Assembly: GCA_015501055.1 (NCBI GenBank)
Contig: JADNYV010000049.1
Location: 153,447 to 217,446, forward strand
DNA from: Mucidula mucida
Lineage: Eukaryota > Basidiomycota > Agaricomycetes > Agaricales > Physalacriaceae
Direction: 5' to 3'
Length of the DNA stretch: 64,000 nucleotides
The translations under genes were made by a program, and so were the position numbers. The stretch's first letter is position 1. The number at the start of each line of letters is the position of its first letter. This document shows positions 11,218 through 24,000 of this stretch, one piece after another. Under the pieces are notes generated by a model. The model did no database searches, was not told where the DNA came from, and saw nothing but the letters and a program-made list of their open reading frames with translations.

Positions 11218-14200
11218 ATGGACTACCTCCGTAGTCTCGGCACTGTTTTAGTCAACAAATCGGGCCTCAACCTACCATTCTCGCTTGGTCCAACCGTATC
11301 CTCGCTCGACGGAATATGCACCCTCTACGATGGCACCAAACGGGTCCGTGTATCCTCATTCAGTGGTCAATGTCTTTTACCTTCCACGTAGGATGATGGT
11401 AGCCCAGTCTCCGTCTTTGAATACGATTTCTCTCAGAAAAAGAACCTCGAACCTCTCGCAAAGAACGCCCTCCGAAAGCTTCGGACGACACGCCATCCCG
11501 ATGTCCTCAAGTATATTGATGCTGTTGAATCCGATTCGACAATATTCATCATGACCGAACGCGTTCGTCCCTTGCAAGCCGTCCTGGATTCGTGGTCCTT
11601 GAAGGGAAGCAAAGAAAGGGAAGACTGGTTGCTTTGGGGCCTTCACCGGGTCTCAGTATGTTTTGACTGTCATCAACTACTGATCGTGCTAATGACATCC
11701 AGGTCGCGTTGGCCTTTCTCAACGATCCCTGTGCCTCGACTCATGGAAACGTCCGCACTACATCCGTCTTCATATCACCCTCCGGCGAATGGAAACTTGG
11801 CGGTCTCGAAGTTTTGAGTAATCCAAGCGATGATGCCGCTGTTCTCTACGTGCGCGCCACTATCATCGACCATCTGTTCATACTTTAAATTCATATCCAA
11901 AGAACCTCGGAGGACTTCTTCCAAACGCAATGACATGGGCTGCCCCTGAAGTCAAGAAGAACGGGTGGTCATCATTGAAACAGTAAGACGCGCATCACAA
12001 ATTACTTGAGTCTAACCTTACTTCAAGAGGGGACCCTTCCGCCGCAGACGCGTACTCTCTTGGACTTCTGATCAATGCCGTCTTCAACCCAACAAATCAC
12101 CCTCCTCCGACTGCGCATCCTCCTCATCCACCCCCAACAGCAGCATCTCGCGGGGAAATACCCACAGCAATATTCCCCCTCGTCAAAAATCTCCTCAACC
12201 CCTCAAATAAGGCTCGATGGTCACCCAAGCGATTCTTAGATGCTGGAATGGCCGATTCAGGCTTCTTTTCCAGCAATAGACTCGTTCAAGTCTGCTCTGC
12301 GCTAGACAACTTCACACTAGGCAGCGAATCCGAGAAAAACGCGCTTCTGAGAAATCTGAACGAATCGGCAGATTCCTTCCCTCCCGAGTTTGCAATGCAT
12401 CGTATTCTGCCATCCCTTCTGAAGGCTCTTGAATTTGGAGGGGCTTCTGCTGCTACAATGCTTCCTTTGGTGATCAAGTTTGGCAAGAACGTATCCTCCG
12501 ATGAGTATCAAAACACTCTTGTTGCGCCACTCGTCAAGCTTTTCGCAAGCCCCGACCGTGGGACGCGCATGGCGTTGCTGGACCAGCTACCAGAATATGT
12601 GGAGAAATTGGATAAGAAAACAGTAGACAAGATTTTCCCCCATCTGGTAATCTTTATCCAGTCTTTGCATATCCAGTGGACTGACACAATGCTTTCAACA
12701 GCAAACTGGATTTTCCGATACTGTCGCTCTCATTCGGGAAGCAACTGTCAAATCCGTCATATTACTAGCACCCAAGGTTTGGCCCTCTGTCTAGGCGCTG
12801 TAGTTGCATGGCTAACCTCTTTCATAGTTTAGTGACCGCGTCCTGAACAACGACCTACTACGGCATCTTGCAAAGATGCAGACTGATCCAGAAGCTTCAA
12901 TACGAACCAACACATGTATTCTTATTGGCCGGCTGGGCCCTACACTAGGGTACAATACGAAGAAGAAGGTTCTCGTGCCGGCGTTCACTCGAGCTATCAA
13001 GGACACCTTTGTACACGCACGGGTGGCAGGCCTTATGGCTTTCATGGCGACGATAGATTGCTTTGACGCTGAAGACTTGGCCACGAAAGTCATACCGAAT
13101 CTGTCCTCTGCAATGATTGACAAAGAGAAGTACGCTCATATTAATGCTGCTTGGGTTGACAGTCTAAAGGTGTCGCTAGACTCGTTCGGGATCAAGCTTT
13201 CAAGGCTATGGATTTGTTCATTAAGAAGCTAGAGAGCCATGCTGCTACAATGGTGCGTGCTTGATCGCCTTTCCATCAACCATATTGACGTCTGGATAGC
13301 CTGAGACTGCCATCTCCGATGTGAACGACAAACTCGCTGCGATCACCGGAGCAGCACCCCAAGACGGAACGTTGGCCAATTCAGCAGCAGGAGCCGCTGG
13401 TGCGCTTGCAGGATGGGCCATCTCATCTATTGGTAAACGGGTACGTGTTCTCCTGTTTGTCCGCACACCCTTTTGATTCCAGCTCCATAGCTCGCTGCTA
13501 CGGATATGCAAAGTGCGATCGGTGGGGCCACGATTGACCGCCCGACATCTGCGCCTCCTCCCGAAGATTCGCGCATCGGCAACCTTCGCCCAAGCCCTTT
13601 GCTGACTTCAGTGTCCGCCGCGAACTCGACTGTGACCACTCCTGCTGTTCCAGGGTTCTCCATCAAGCCCGCTTCTAGAGGCAAAGGGTTACAGTTGGGA
13701 GCACACAAGTCCTCAAGTGCCGTATCTGCAGCACTGATTGATCAATTGACTGAGGAGGTCGCGGCAGAGAATGACAATCCGTGGGGAGGCGATGATTTGA
13801 TGGACGTTAACGCTGACGAAGATGATTGGAGTCAGTCAGATCTGCTTGCTCATAGTGTTCGTCTAATGCTTTCCACTCAGGTGCCTTTGAAGTCGCACCA
13901 GTACCGGTGGTTCAGCCGAAGCCTACTCCTGCATTCTTGAATGGCGGGAGCACACTTTGTGAGTAGACGCTAGACCAAATGAATTGCCAACTAAACGAGC
14001 TTGGTAGCCTCCCATCAAACCAAATCTCCGCCAATGGCGAGATCGCGTAGTCCTCTCGTTGCAACAGCTGTGCACTCGCAAACAAGTTCGTCTGCCGACC
14101 AATGGGATAGCGATGCCGCATCCCCACCAACACCATCCGCACCTCTAACAAAAGAAGAGAGAGCAGCCGAGATGGCGCGGCGCAAGGAGGAAAGGAAACA

Positions 14201-14303
14201 GGTACGATGGCGGATATACTTGACCTTTCGCCGTTCTCATTGCCTTGTCTAGCGGATTGCCATGCTGAAGGAACAGAAGAAGACCGCCGCGAAGAAGTCA
14301 TGA
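11218..14303 (+). CDS. SCY1: SCY1/SCYL1-family pseudokinase with HEAT repeats
   Basis: Begins MDYLRSLGTVLVNKSGLNLPF, the family's N-terminal signature. The kinase-like domain lacks catalytic residues: the HRD position reads HGNV (STHGNVRT) and the DFG position reads GGLEV, so it should not phosphorylate. HEAT-repeat region follows (FASPDRGTRMALLDQLPEYV, EASIRTNTCILIGRLG), then a disordered Ser/Pro stretch and a basic coiled tail (RKEERKQ, KEQKKTAAKKS) like the COPI- or tRNA-trafficking-associated tails of SCYL1/Cex1. Introns 11344-11391, 11656-11702, 11850-11902, 11983-12027, 12647-12701, 12777-12827, 13130-13179, 13252-13298, 13441-13490, 13831-13880, 13959-14007 and 14202-14252, all in phase, no frame breaks. 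Role in Golgi-ER retrograde trafficking or nuclear tRNA export is from the family. Confidence 0.88.
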
Positions 14304-14525
14304 CACTAGTACGATGTTAGCATGGAATGGATTGTCAGTTTACATTGTACTTACCTCGAGTACCTATACCTATGTACTTTCTGTTTCTGTGGATTGCATT
14401 TCCTGTAAATCATCGATCGGGATCCGGACAAGCATATCGCGCGCAAGTTCTGTGTTGGCCGGGTCTTCCTCTCCCTCTCTTGATTTCACTGCTCAGAGTT
14501 ATGGAACAAGCCTAGGACGTGGATA

Positions 14526-14841
14526 CTACCACGTACAGAATAGGCCAAGGATTTGAAACATTTTGGGCCACTGTTCGAGGACTTGGCCAAAGACTAGAGA
14601 GTCCGGCTGAGTTAACTGTTTTTTTTTTCCATTCCGGGTGCGCACCTTCGCCGCCATCTGCCATCACGTCGAAATCGCCGGCAAGACTATTGATACGTTC
14701 GAGGTACTGCGCGCTAGCGCGTTCAAGCGCACTGACGGCCTCGAATTCCTTCTTCTTCTCTCTTTGTTTTGCGATTGCGGCGGCAGAGTTGACATTTGGC
14801 GCCTGGGAGGCGCGGTTTGGAGCGACGGACTGGCGCAGCAT
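14526..14841 (-). CDS. DAD2: DASH complex subunit Dad2
   Basis: Small outer-kinetochore protein of the DASH/Dam1 ring that couples chromosomes to microtubules. Two exons (14841-14646, 14593-14526) with an intron 14594-14645. Conserved core reads EKKKEFEAVSALERASAQYLE, then after the intron GEVFGQVLEQWPKMFQILGL, the typical coiled-coil ending of Dad2. About 88 residues, near the family length. The chosen start gives MLRQSVAPNR; an in-frame Met at 14865 would add eight residues. Convergent with SCY1 and divergent from HOP2 with a very short gap. Confidence 0.88.
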
Positions 14842-14930
14842 GGTGGAAGGAGACGAAAGAAGCAATTGGCCAAATCGGGGAATAATTCACCGTCATGTGA
14901 TACCGCGTCTCTTGATCACCAACGACGACA
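14842..14930. promoter_or_regulatory. Compact bidirectional promoter DAD2/HOP2
   Basis: 89 bp (65 bp if the upstream DAD2 Met is used) separate two divergent start codons. It contains no recognised element beyond AT-rich stretches. Confidence 0.5.
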
Positions 14931-15958
14931 ATGTCCAAGCCAAAATCGGATGTAAGGGTGCTTAAAGGGCAGGAAGGTGGGATGTTGCCATATATGCTAT
15001 AGATTCATGCTCATGATCGCTCCAGCGGAGGACAAGGTACTCGAATATGTCAAGAGGGTTAGGTGATACTATCGATGCTGAGCCCGTCACTGATCTGTCG
15101 CGCGATGTAGATGAACCGCCCCTACGGCGCTGTCGACGTGTCAGCTAATCTGAAGGGCGCTGTCCCAAAAACTGCGACTCAGAAGATTCTGCTCAGTCTG
15201 GCAGAAAAGGGTGAGCTCGTCCAAAAGACATACGGTGCAGTCTATCGTCCGCCACCGCCACTGCCCAACTGACGTTTTTCCGATAGGGAAAACGACGTTC
15301 TTCGTTGCCAATCAAGCTAAACTCGATACGGTTCCGGCAGAGAAGCTCGCGGTTCTGGAAGAGGAACAAAAGCAAATCGACGAGGAGAACAAGGTTCTTG
15401 TCGCGGAACTCAAATCCGCTAATAGTGGTGCGCGTAGATGCTGGTGCATATGCCTGCTATCTCTTTCTCACTCCACGCTGCTAGAACTCACAAAGATACG
15501 CGTATCGCCCTCTAATGTCGAACTGAGCAAGCAGATCGCTGAGCTGACAGAAGCGGTGAATAGGATGACGAGTATGCTGTGCAGTGCTAATCGTTTGCGC
15601 GTTAGGTTGAAAAGAAGGTGGCCCTTCTTGAGCCTTTACGCTCTGCCAACAGCCTCATTTCCGCCGAGGACCTGGCCAAAGTCGATGCAGATTGGACTAA
15701 ATGGCGAACGGAATGGCTTAGCCGAAAGAAATTTTCAGCGTGTACGTGTGTTGCGTGTCGCACCCGGTATTCTAACGGAAATCGGTCATTCTTTCCCGTA
15801 GGTTGTGGGGCCATATTGCGGACTCTCTTAGCCCTCAAGAGGCGGTGGATCTTGGCGACGATCTCGGTATTGAACTGGACGCGACTGAGCATGCGGTGTT
15901 GGAACGAAGCTCTCTGTGTCAATCTTTTGGCTCGAACCCTCTGAAGAGGAAGCGTTGA
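14931..15958 (+). CDS. HOP2: Homologous-pairing protein 2 (Hop2/TBPIP)
   Basis: Meiotic recombination factor that works with Mnd1 to stimulate Dmc1/Rad51 strand exchange. The N-terminal winged helix is present (NRPYGAVDVSANLKGAV, TATQKILLSLAEKGELVQK, GKTTFFVANQ), followed by a long coiled coil (EKLAVLEEEQKQIDEENKVL; NVELSKQIAELTEA) and a C-terminal part with LISAEDLAKVDADWTKWRTE and a basic KRKR end. Introns 14977-15025, 15058-15110, 15235-15286, 15428-15484, 15556-15605 and 15740-15801 all keep phase. About 225 residues, the usual size. No frame breaks. Confidence 0.9.
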
Positions 15959-16407
15959 TTTCTGGATCTGCTTGGCTCTTGTCTGCTGTGCTGCCTTGTG
16001 ATTGCTTTATCTATCTGCTGTTTCTGTGTATCCTTACTTTGCGTGCTTCATGTCCTTCACGTATCTTCTCTATTTTCAGGTCGTGGCATTAGGTGTATTT
16101 TCCCTGCAGTAGAACACGAATTGTATTGAGCCATTAATATCATGCATCCTGTCATCATTGTGAATATACGGTGACCCAGCGGTGACCTGAAATTGAAAAC
16201 CAAGGCAGTTCATGTCATGCATAATTCATTCAAGCTTTGTTGATTGCATCCGCTATTGCCAAACAAAGGGCTAGTCTTGTTACCGACCTCACAGCCTCTT
16301 GACTTTCGCAGCCTCAAACAAATTGCGCTCTCTGTCTGAAAAGGGCGCTGTTTGCTCACCGTCCTTGGATCTGACTTGGTTCTCTCGTCCCCTCGTTCTC
16401 TTCCATA
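15959..16407. other. Intergenic, HOP2 3' end and RHO promoter
   Basis: 449 bp, CT-rich toward the RHO start as in many fungal promoters. No gene seen. Confidence 0.5.
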
Positions 16408-17472
16408 ATGACCTCCCAAAATCCTGTCAGTATCTCGTCAATTCGGTCATGAACTGTCGTCTTTATTATCGCCTTATTTTCCATTCATCCTTTGCTTGCA
16501 TACCGGTTCTGACCCCTTCGCCTGTGCAGATACGTAGAAAACTCGTTATCGTCGGCGACGGCACGTACTCGCAGTTGCTGTGCACATTCATACGCTCACA
16601 CCGTTGTTACCTAGGTGCCTGCGGAAAGACCTCATTGCTCTGCTCGTTCGCCTTGGGAGAGTTTCCCAAAGAATACGTATGTGATTGCCTACCATACACC
16701 GCTCCACGCACTCACGACTGGCTAGCAACCGAGTGGGTACTCTGACATCATCGTCCTGCATGTGCTTGATGTTTCCTTCCAGCCGTGTTCGATAATTATG
16801 TTGCGGAAATTCGTCTGGATGAGAAGCCCATCCAGCTGGCGCTTTGGGATACGGCGTGCGTCTGTTCACCTAGCTCCAATCATTGTCAACTCACCTTGTT
16901 ACCCAGCGGCCAGGAAGAGTATGAAGTACGCTGACCGTCATTCCCCCCTCCCACCGCCACACTAAGCCTTGTCTAGCGCTTACGGCCCATGTCCTATTCA
17001 AAATCTCACGTTATTCTGATCGCATTTGCTATCGACACCCCGGATTCGTTGGAGAACGTCGAAACAAAGGTTAGACAAGACATCTCGTTTCGCCCTGACT
17101 TTTTTTACTAATACTCCATGACAGTGGATAGAGGAAGTGCGGTCCATATGTGGTCCTACGATCCCTGTCATCCTCGTCGGTTGCAAGGCCGATCTGCGGA
17201 ATGGTGCTGCTGGCAACTGGGTGACTCAAGAGCAAGGCGAACGGATGGCACAGACTATTGGCGCCCGTGCATACAAGGAATGCTCGGCATTAAAGATCGA
17301 AGGTGTTGATGAAGTTTTTGAAACTGCTACCCGCGCTAGCATGTTGATGCGCGACGGCGTCCCTTCAAACGGCGCTGCCGCAGAAGGACGGCATCATCGA
17401 CGGAGGAGCAGTGGCAAACCCATTGAGAAGGAGTCTGCCGGAGGAGGCTGGAAATGCTGCGTCGTATGTTAG
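16408..17472 (+). CDS. Rho-family small GTPase (Rho2-like)
   Basis: GTPase switch acting on cell wall synthesis and polarity. P-loop GDGACGKT, effector loop [13 protein letters not shown], switch II WDTAGQEEYERLRPMSY, base-recognition GCKADLR, SAL motif ECSALK, basic tail and CAAX box CVVC preceded by another Cys (prenylation plus possible palmitoylation). The run [20 protein letters not shown] and [16 protein letters not shown] is closest in my memory to Rho2. Eight exons: introns 16426-16529, 16561-16614 (GC-AG), 16677-16725, 16733-16782, 16856-16906, 16926-16976 and 17070-17124. Exon 16726-16732 is only 7 nt and exon 16907-16925 only 19 nt. Without the 7-nt exon the effector loop cannot be read. 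Subtype is less sure than family. Confidence 0.9.
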
Positions 17473-17645
17473 TTGCTATTACCATGGACAAGCTGGATGT
17501 TTTCTCTTTAACCCCTCTTGCCTCACTCTGATATATAGTACGCTCCTTCTTTAGACCACCTATTTTCATAACCACATTGCTAACTTGCTTTGATTATCTT
17601 TGAATGAATATATTCACATTATTATTGCGCTTCCCTTGCTTCCTA

Positions 17646-18335
17646 TTATGTCTTGAGTTCCCAGCTGACACCACATCCGCAACCGCTTCCTTTGGCATGA
17701 GGATTTTCAGTTACGCGAAAGCTGCTTCCAATGAGTTCTGTAGCAAAGTCCACAGTGGATCCATTGAGAAGCCCCAGTGAAATGGCGTCTACTAGGATAT
17801 TCGAAGGCTGTATAGTCGGATGGGTGAACTGACTGAATAGGAAAGGTCAGCCAAAGTACAGTCGAGGAAGCCTTGCGGACTTACTAATCGTCGCCCGACC
17901 GACTCTTTGCGAGTTCCATCTTGTACTGATACCCGTGGCATCCCCCGGAATCCACCGCTATTCGGAGAGCAGCGTCGGGGTTCCCTTCCCGCTTCGCTAT
18001 CGCGCGTAATTGCTGTTAAACCCCGCCGGTTAACGGATACTAAGAATGGAGGGCATATGAAAATATACCTCTGCGGCACGGTCTGTTATTGTTAACGATA
18101 CGTCCTCGGGCGCTAGTACTTGGGCGTCGATTTCCTCTTCCTCGAGGTATTCCTGGGACGGCAGGTGTATGGGCTGGGCGATGGGTGGTTGCTGTAGTTC
18201 AAGCCATCGAGATGCAGACGAGAAAAGTATCGCGTAGGTAACTGCGAGCGGCCAACTTGTAAGCTTGGTTCGTGCAAATGTTCGTGATGTTTGCTGTAGG
18301 CAGCGGGACACACTTGCAAACGACATCAATGTCAA
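17646..18335 (-). CDS. ISA2: Mitochondrial iron-sulfur assembly protein Isa2
   Basis: A-type Fe-S scaffold/carrier needed for [4Fe-4S] maturation in mitochondria. Exons 18335-18069, 18012-17885 and 17832-17646. N-terminal ~55 residues are rich in Ser, Arg and Leu, fitting a mitochondrial presequence. The A-type core has its Cys in GGCHGYQY and the paired Cys in GSGCGCGVSW; THPTIQPSNILVDAISLGLL lies between. The distance and the YQFTH block fit Isa2 rather than Isa1. Lies 96 bp downstream of QRI7 on the same strand, also mitochondrial. Confidence 0.88.
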
Positions 18336-18431
18336 GAGGAAAGAGTAACGGTGCCGGACAACGTCATACTATGCTATTTCCGGTCACACGAAGCTAATTA
18401 TGATCGGTGTAAATACTTTTGTACCCCTTTC

Positions 18432-19810
18432 TCAACTCATCTGCGTCTGTATATCCTCGATACTCCATTTCGTGACCGGCGCCAGAGAAAGATCATCAAA
18501 GTCACCTGCAAGGAAACGGTGCATAGACGCCCAAGCAACCATGACGGCGTTATCTGTAACACGGCGATTAGTGTATTAGTGAGATGTATACTCGTCCGTA
18601 CCTGTACACAGCGCAACAGGTGGATACTGTAATGCTATCTGACCGTCGACGGGAGATTGTAAGAGTAACCGTGATAGTCTAGATCGCAGGTATTGATTAC
18701 TCGCAACGCCACCGCTAATGACAAGGTGTCGAACAGGCAGGTCAAGCCTCCGACACTCTTTGATTCCGACGAGGAGCTTGGCCTCGAGATGATCTATCAC
18801 CACCTCATAAACTCCTTCGCCACACCCAGTTTTGACCGTCGTGAGGGTCTCTAGCCCGCGTTGGTGAACATACCGTTCAACATGTGAATGGAAACCGGAA
18901 AACGAATAGCCCATTCGTCCCGCCATTGTGTTAGTGGCGAAGGGTATCCAGTCCTGCGGTATCTCCGCCTCTTCCGTTGCAGTGTTATAGAATTGTTCCA
19001 GCGCGATGCCGTTCCAGCCTAACCCAAGTAAACGACTGACTTTGTCTATTGTCCTCCCGATACTTTCGTCTCTAGTGGTGGCGATTATGCGGAAAGAGTC
19101 TACAGAGGTTGCCAAGAGAAGGAGGGTATGTCCACCGGAGACGAGAGGGTTAGGAAGGGGAAGTGGGAATGTCTGGATACGAGGTGAGGAGCGGGGTCAG
19201 TGCGTGGGCTTGCTACATTTGAGTCAGAGTGATGAACGCGGGTTTGAAATGGTGTATAATCAATACCATATGATGCACGCCGACAAGCGGCTTGTTGGTG
19301 ATTGCTGCCAGTGTTTTAGCAGCATTACAGGCTACGCCGAGACAGACGCCCATGCCTAGCAGAGGATTAAGCTGTCACATTAGAGCAACAAGCTGAGTAC
19401 GCACCAGGGCCGCGAGTGAATGCTATGCCATCTATGCCCGAGATATCAAGCCCGGCGTCGTCGAGTGCTCGCTTGGCAGCTACGGGCTAGTATTGTGTTA
19501 AAACAGACTCAACGGACGGAGAATGACGGAAAAGACCATGTTTCGCTGGTGGGCCAAGACGGCTGATGCGGGCTGTATCCCGCCGTACTGGGAGTGTCTA
19601 GAGTAGAGTTTATGACAGTGATACATAGATGCGACCCGCGTACACTTCATCCTGTTTGATCACGACGTTGGCCAGAATTTTGCGGTCAGACGTGACAACC
19701 GCTGCACATGTGTCATCGGCAGAAGATTCGAACGCTAAGACGGTGAACCTTCGGAAGATAGTGGGACAAACGACACGCCGACAGCGCGTCCGAGATAGCA
19801 CTCTGAACAT
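18432..19810 (-). CDS. QRI7: Mitochondrial tRNA threonylcarbamoyltransferase Qri7 (TsaD family)
   Basis: Transfers threonylcarbamoyl to A37 of ANN-decoding tRNAs in mitochondria. Exons 19810-19644, 19597-19537, 19486-19405, 19355-19267, 19212-18602 and 18553-18432. Start region is a basic presequence, then FESSADDTCAAVV, the GIAFTRGPGMGVCLGVACN block, metal site HHMQAHAL (HxxxH), SGGHT, ESIGRTIDKVSRLLGLGW and the C-terminal GGVASNQYLR and CTDNAVMVAWASM. The presequence argues for Qri7 over cytosolic Kae1. Around 19145-19165 the frame slips between PDIPT and LVSGGHTLLL; two single-base losses in short runs would explain it. No intron fits there. Confidence 0.85.
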
Positions 19811-21009
19811 GTAATGTCGACGCGTTTGGTGAAAAAGTATCGGTTGTATCGGGCCGCATTAGCGATCGGACCGGACAATGGTCTATCTTAAGATCAGTCT
19901 ATTTTTCAGTGGGTTAATTTAAACCACGTCGCTCCGGAATAGCAAGCGTGTTGGACAGCTTGCAAGGCGCTCAAATACTTCGGATGCCTATCAGAAGTGC
20001 TTCTAGGACGTTGACAGTATGCTGCCTGGATCGACAGGCGTTCTCGCCGACCACGTTAAAAGATTCATCGCGCGCAGTAATAAACAGGTAAACTAGGAAC
20101 ACCGGATACATCGATGTACCTCGAGAAACAGTAAGGAACGCAACGGAAAGCTAACATATGGCATCGCATCATTCTGTCGTTTCCCCGGTTCAATCGTGGT
20201 CAAGTTGAAGTTGGGAGATGGTTAAATCCGAGTGAATGCGATGTGCGTCGGTCACCAAGGAGGGCGATGGTTACTTGTTTCCGAGGTAGCCTAGCAGTGG
20301 TGAAGAACATTGCCACAGATCCAAAATCCACATAGACTCGGAATGGAAAACATCATGTTGGGATCACCATGTGGATCATCATGTTTCGTGAAGGACAAGA
20401 AATGGCGGCCAACAAGCCATGCGGGTAGACCGTATAATTCAAAACATGTCGAGCAGCCGAAAATAGTGCGTTTAGCCAGACAGGAATGCAGAAATAGTCA
20501 AAGGGAACAGGCGCCAATAATAGGAAGCATCAATGGATCAAGGTAGACATGTGTATGCAGCTGATACATGCAGTGATGAGAGGAAACAAGAGTGTCAGTC
20601 GGATGGAAAAGAGCGCCGATGTGAAAAGGCTAAGGTAGAGTAGGCTCTGAGGTTATCCAGCCGAGCGAATAGGATTATCGAGAGAAGCAAGCCAACGCGG
20701 AACATGTCTCGCGGCACTGGTCACATGCCTCAGGTCACCCCAGAATCAGATATCTTATCAGTTGCGTTCGACCACCACGGAGGATGTAATAGCATCTCCC
20801 CAAACACTGCCAACAACAGTTCTTTCCTTCCTTCCCTTTTTCTCGTCGTCCTCATTGTCTACTCATTGTTCACTGGTCATCTGCGCCACGCAACTTGACC
20901 AGGACGCCACAGCGGCTCATACGGATAGCGCCGTCATCAGTGACCATGCCTGTACCTATCCCGGTCCCGTTGCGCGCCAACGCCAATATGCGACTAGAGG
21001 CAAAATACA
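19811..21009. other. Intergenic, no gene seen
   Basis: About 1.2 kb between two divergent genes. Short frames such as 20310-20546 show no domain. From about 20760 the sequence is CT-rich, as expected of a promoter for the ankyrin gene. Confidence 0.45.
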
Positions 21010-24000
21010 ATGTTAGAACAGAATGTTCGTACTCTTTGTCTGCATCTTCCTTCACGAGCTTACGGCTCTGGGACAGTTCCTAGCTTCGACCTGCATTCTG
21101 CCGCCGCGACGGGCAACATGGGACTCGTGGAATATGCACTGAATCGCGGCCAGCCCATCAATTCGGTACTCGACGGTGTCTTACCCCTTCACGCTGCGTG
21201 TGCGGGCGGGAACGAGCAGGTCGTGAAGCTTCTCATCGAGCACGGCGCTGATGTGAATGCCCCGAGGTGTGCATACCATTTTTATCCAAAAGTATTATCT
21301 TACTCGATCTACAGACTGCCTCGACGATATTCAAACGAGAAAAACCGAGATGCCTCCGCCCCCATCGTTGGTACATCTGGTTCCACGCCACTTCATTTCG
21401 CGGCTGCCAATGGCAACACCAACATTGTGACTACTCTCCTTCTCAAAGGTGCCCACGCCGATCGCGCCGACAAGCATGGCATCACCCCCGAGCAACTGGC
21501 CAGACAGAATGGTTGGCTGGAGTGTGCGGATGTCCTGCGCAAGTGGGTCGAAAACAAGGACAAGGATCTCCGAGAGCGAGAGCCACCCATTCTCGACGAT
21601 TCAGCTATTCCCGGGCGGAGCAGGCAGGGCTCTGTGGGACCCGAAGGCGAATCATCTCGTAAGCGCCTCAAAATGAAGCGCTCTGTTGATACAGCTCTCA
21701 GCATGTTGAAGGCTTCCTCTTCGGCACTTTCTGATGCGTATATCAAACTGGCTCTTCTCGACGCCACCGGCTTCTCCTATTGCATACTCTGGGGAGGATT
21801 CCTTACAGAACGGCCGTGCGAGCCCTAGTAAGAGTCCTTGCGCACGACGGCCATCATTGCCTTATCTTCCCTCTTCGGGTTCCCCTCGGCTACAGAAATC
21901 TGTCGTTCTCAGTAAACCCCCGTCCAGTCCGCGACGCCCACGTTCCGCTGGTACGGGAGCAGATCGGGATGCAGAAACCAACTCCCCTAAAGGCACTTCA
22001 AAAAAGTTGGGCACCAAATATTCTCTGATGAATATTTTCAAGAAGAACGAGACAAATACTCTTGAACGAATACCCTCCCATACGCCTTCGGTGACTAGCC
22101 TGGCACCGTCACTCCCCGTCTCATCTCCGAAAGCGAAATCGATTCCATTGTCTTCCTCTCCACCCACGTCTGATTCTCTAGGACTGCCTATTTCGAGTTC
22201 GCCGTTTTCAGTATCAAATTTGCGGCATCGTATGGGCAGTGACGCAGCACAAGCGTCACCTCCTTCTGCCGTTGATTTGCACAATGCAATGGCTCAGCAG
22301 CAGCAAAGCCGACGGGACCGGTCTGGGTCTTCTAGCAGCCGCTTCGAACCGTCCGGTTTGGGACTCACCTTTGATAGCAACGGCTCCATGGATCCATCTT
22401 CGAGCCCCGCGTCTAGGAGCACATTGCGTGCGAGAACTCCGTCCCAACTTGGCCACAACCGTCATCGCTCTGGTTCTACCCATCGTAATGCCACAGTTTT
22501 TGATGATGACGTTGTGGTCGTTCCCGAAGAGCGCGCTGGTAGTGCTCAAGGGAATGCCACTCGTCCCAGCATTCTGCGCACTCATAACCGCAGTTCTTCG
22601 TCATCCGGTCATGGTAGTGTGCTACAGGCCAGTTTACGGGCTCTCAGATTTGACTCGGGGAAGCGAGGTTCAGACAGTCCTACGCTACGCGGCAGTAATA
22701 GCGTCAATTCTCTTGTCAGGTTTGTCGATACACGGGATGACCGCAGCAGATCTGGTAGTCCCGCAATGGTGCAGCGTGATGATAAGCGTCCCCAGAGTCT
22801 GCGCCACCTACAATATCCGACTTTCGTTCCTCAAAACCTCAAGAGGACGTACAAGAGCTGGTTGGCGATGAAGAGGATGAGGAGGATGAATACTACGGAA
22901 GCCCTTGTGCCCATGGAACTCGGGGTTTGCGTGCACATCCTCGTCGAAGTCGTGGGCCTTCTGTCAGTTCGACGATGTCAGACGTGTTGTCTTCCTCGGA
23001 ATTTCCCTTCAGCATCCATAACCTCCACCTGTTCCTGTGGAAGATGCTACTCGACGTCGTTCTCATGACGGTCGCGACAGAGGCGATTCTGTCAGCAGCA
23101 CGACCAGTACTAATCCCAATTTAAGTGCAAGCAGTGAGACGACCAACACTAGTGCTGCCAGTGCCACTCCTCCCCAGACTTCGCCGCGTTCTTCCTTGGA
23201 ACTCTCTACAGAAAATGGTCCCAAGGTCTACGTTGAAGAGCCAGACGATGATGGACTTCCTACGCTTTCTGGGGCTGATCTGAACGTCGCCACTAGTGGC
23301 AAGTCGCGCGTCCCTTTAGACATCGATATTGAACATGCACAAGCTGAAGCACTCGTGCAGCGAGCTCAGCAGGATATTTTGGAGATGGCTCACGACGATG
23401 AACAGACTCCTTCATCCAAGACTCCTCTCAGCGCGCGGCTAGCTGCCTATGGAGAAAGTCTAGCGAAGCTGAGGGAATTGCAACGACAGGCAGAGGGGCT
23501 GGCCAGCCGTCAGCTGACAGTCTCTCAATCAACTGATAATATGAACCGGTCCTGCAACCGCCAACGCAGCATGGAGGATAGGCTCGTCGCATCGTCGACG
23601 AAGTCTAAACAACCCAGACGTCCTCATACTAGTAACGGCACCTCTTCGAACGAAAGTGAGTTGTTGGTTTCCTCTTGTCTATTCGATTTTCAAACCTTCC
23701 TCAAGGCATTGTCGCAACTTCCACTCTCAGCGCCGAAACATCGCGCCCCAATCACCACGCGTCACGATCTGCTTCAGCTATGGAGTCTTTTGACAAACCT
23801 ATACCCCGTCTTCCCGCAGGATCGCTATATATGCGTGCTCAACCTACTAAATCACCTCCAGAGCAGCTCAGTCGAGTGAGTTCTTTGGACGGTCCCGACA
23901 CCGATACTGAGCTCGGTCCACCATTGTTTCGTGTATCGACGGCGCCACACACCTCCGCTACTGTCAAAGGAAAGCGTGAGCAGGCGCGGAACATGGCCAG

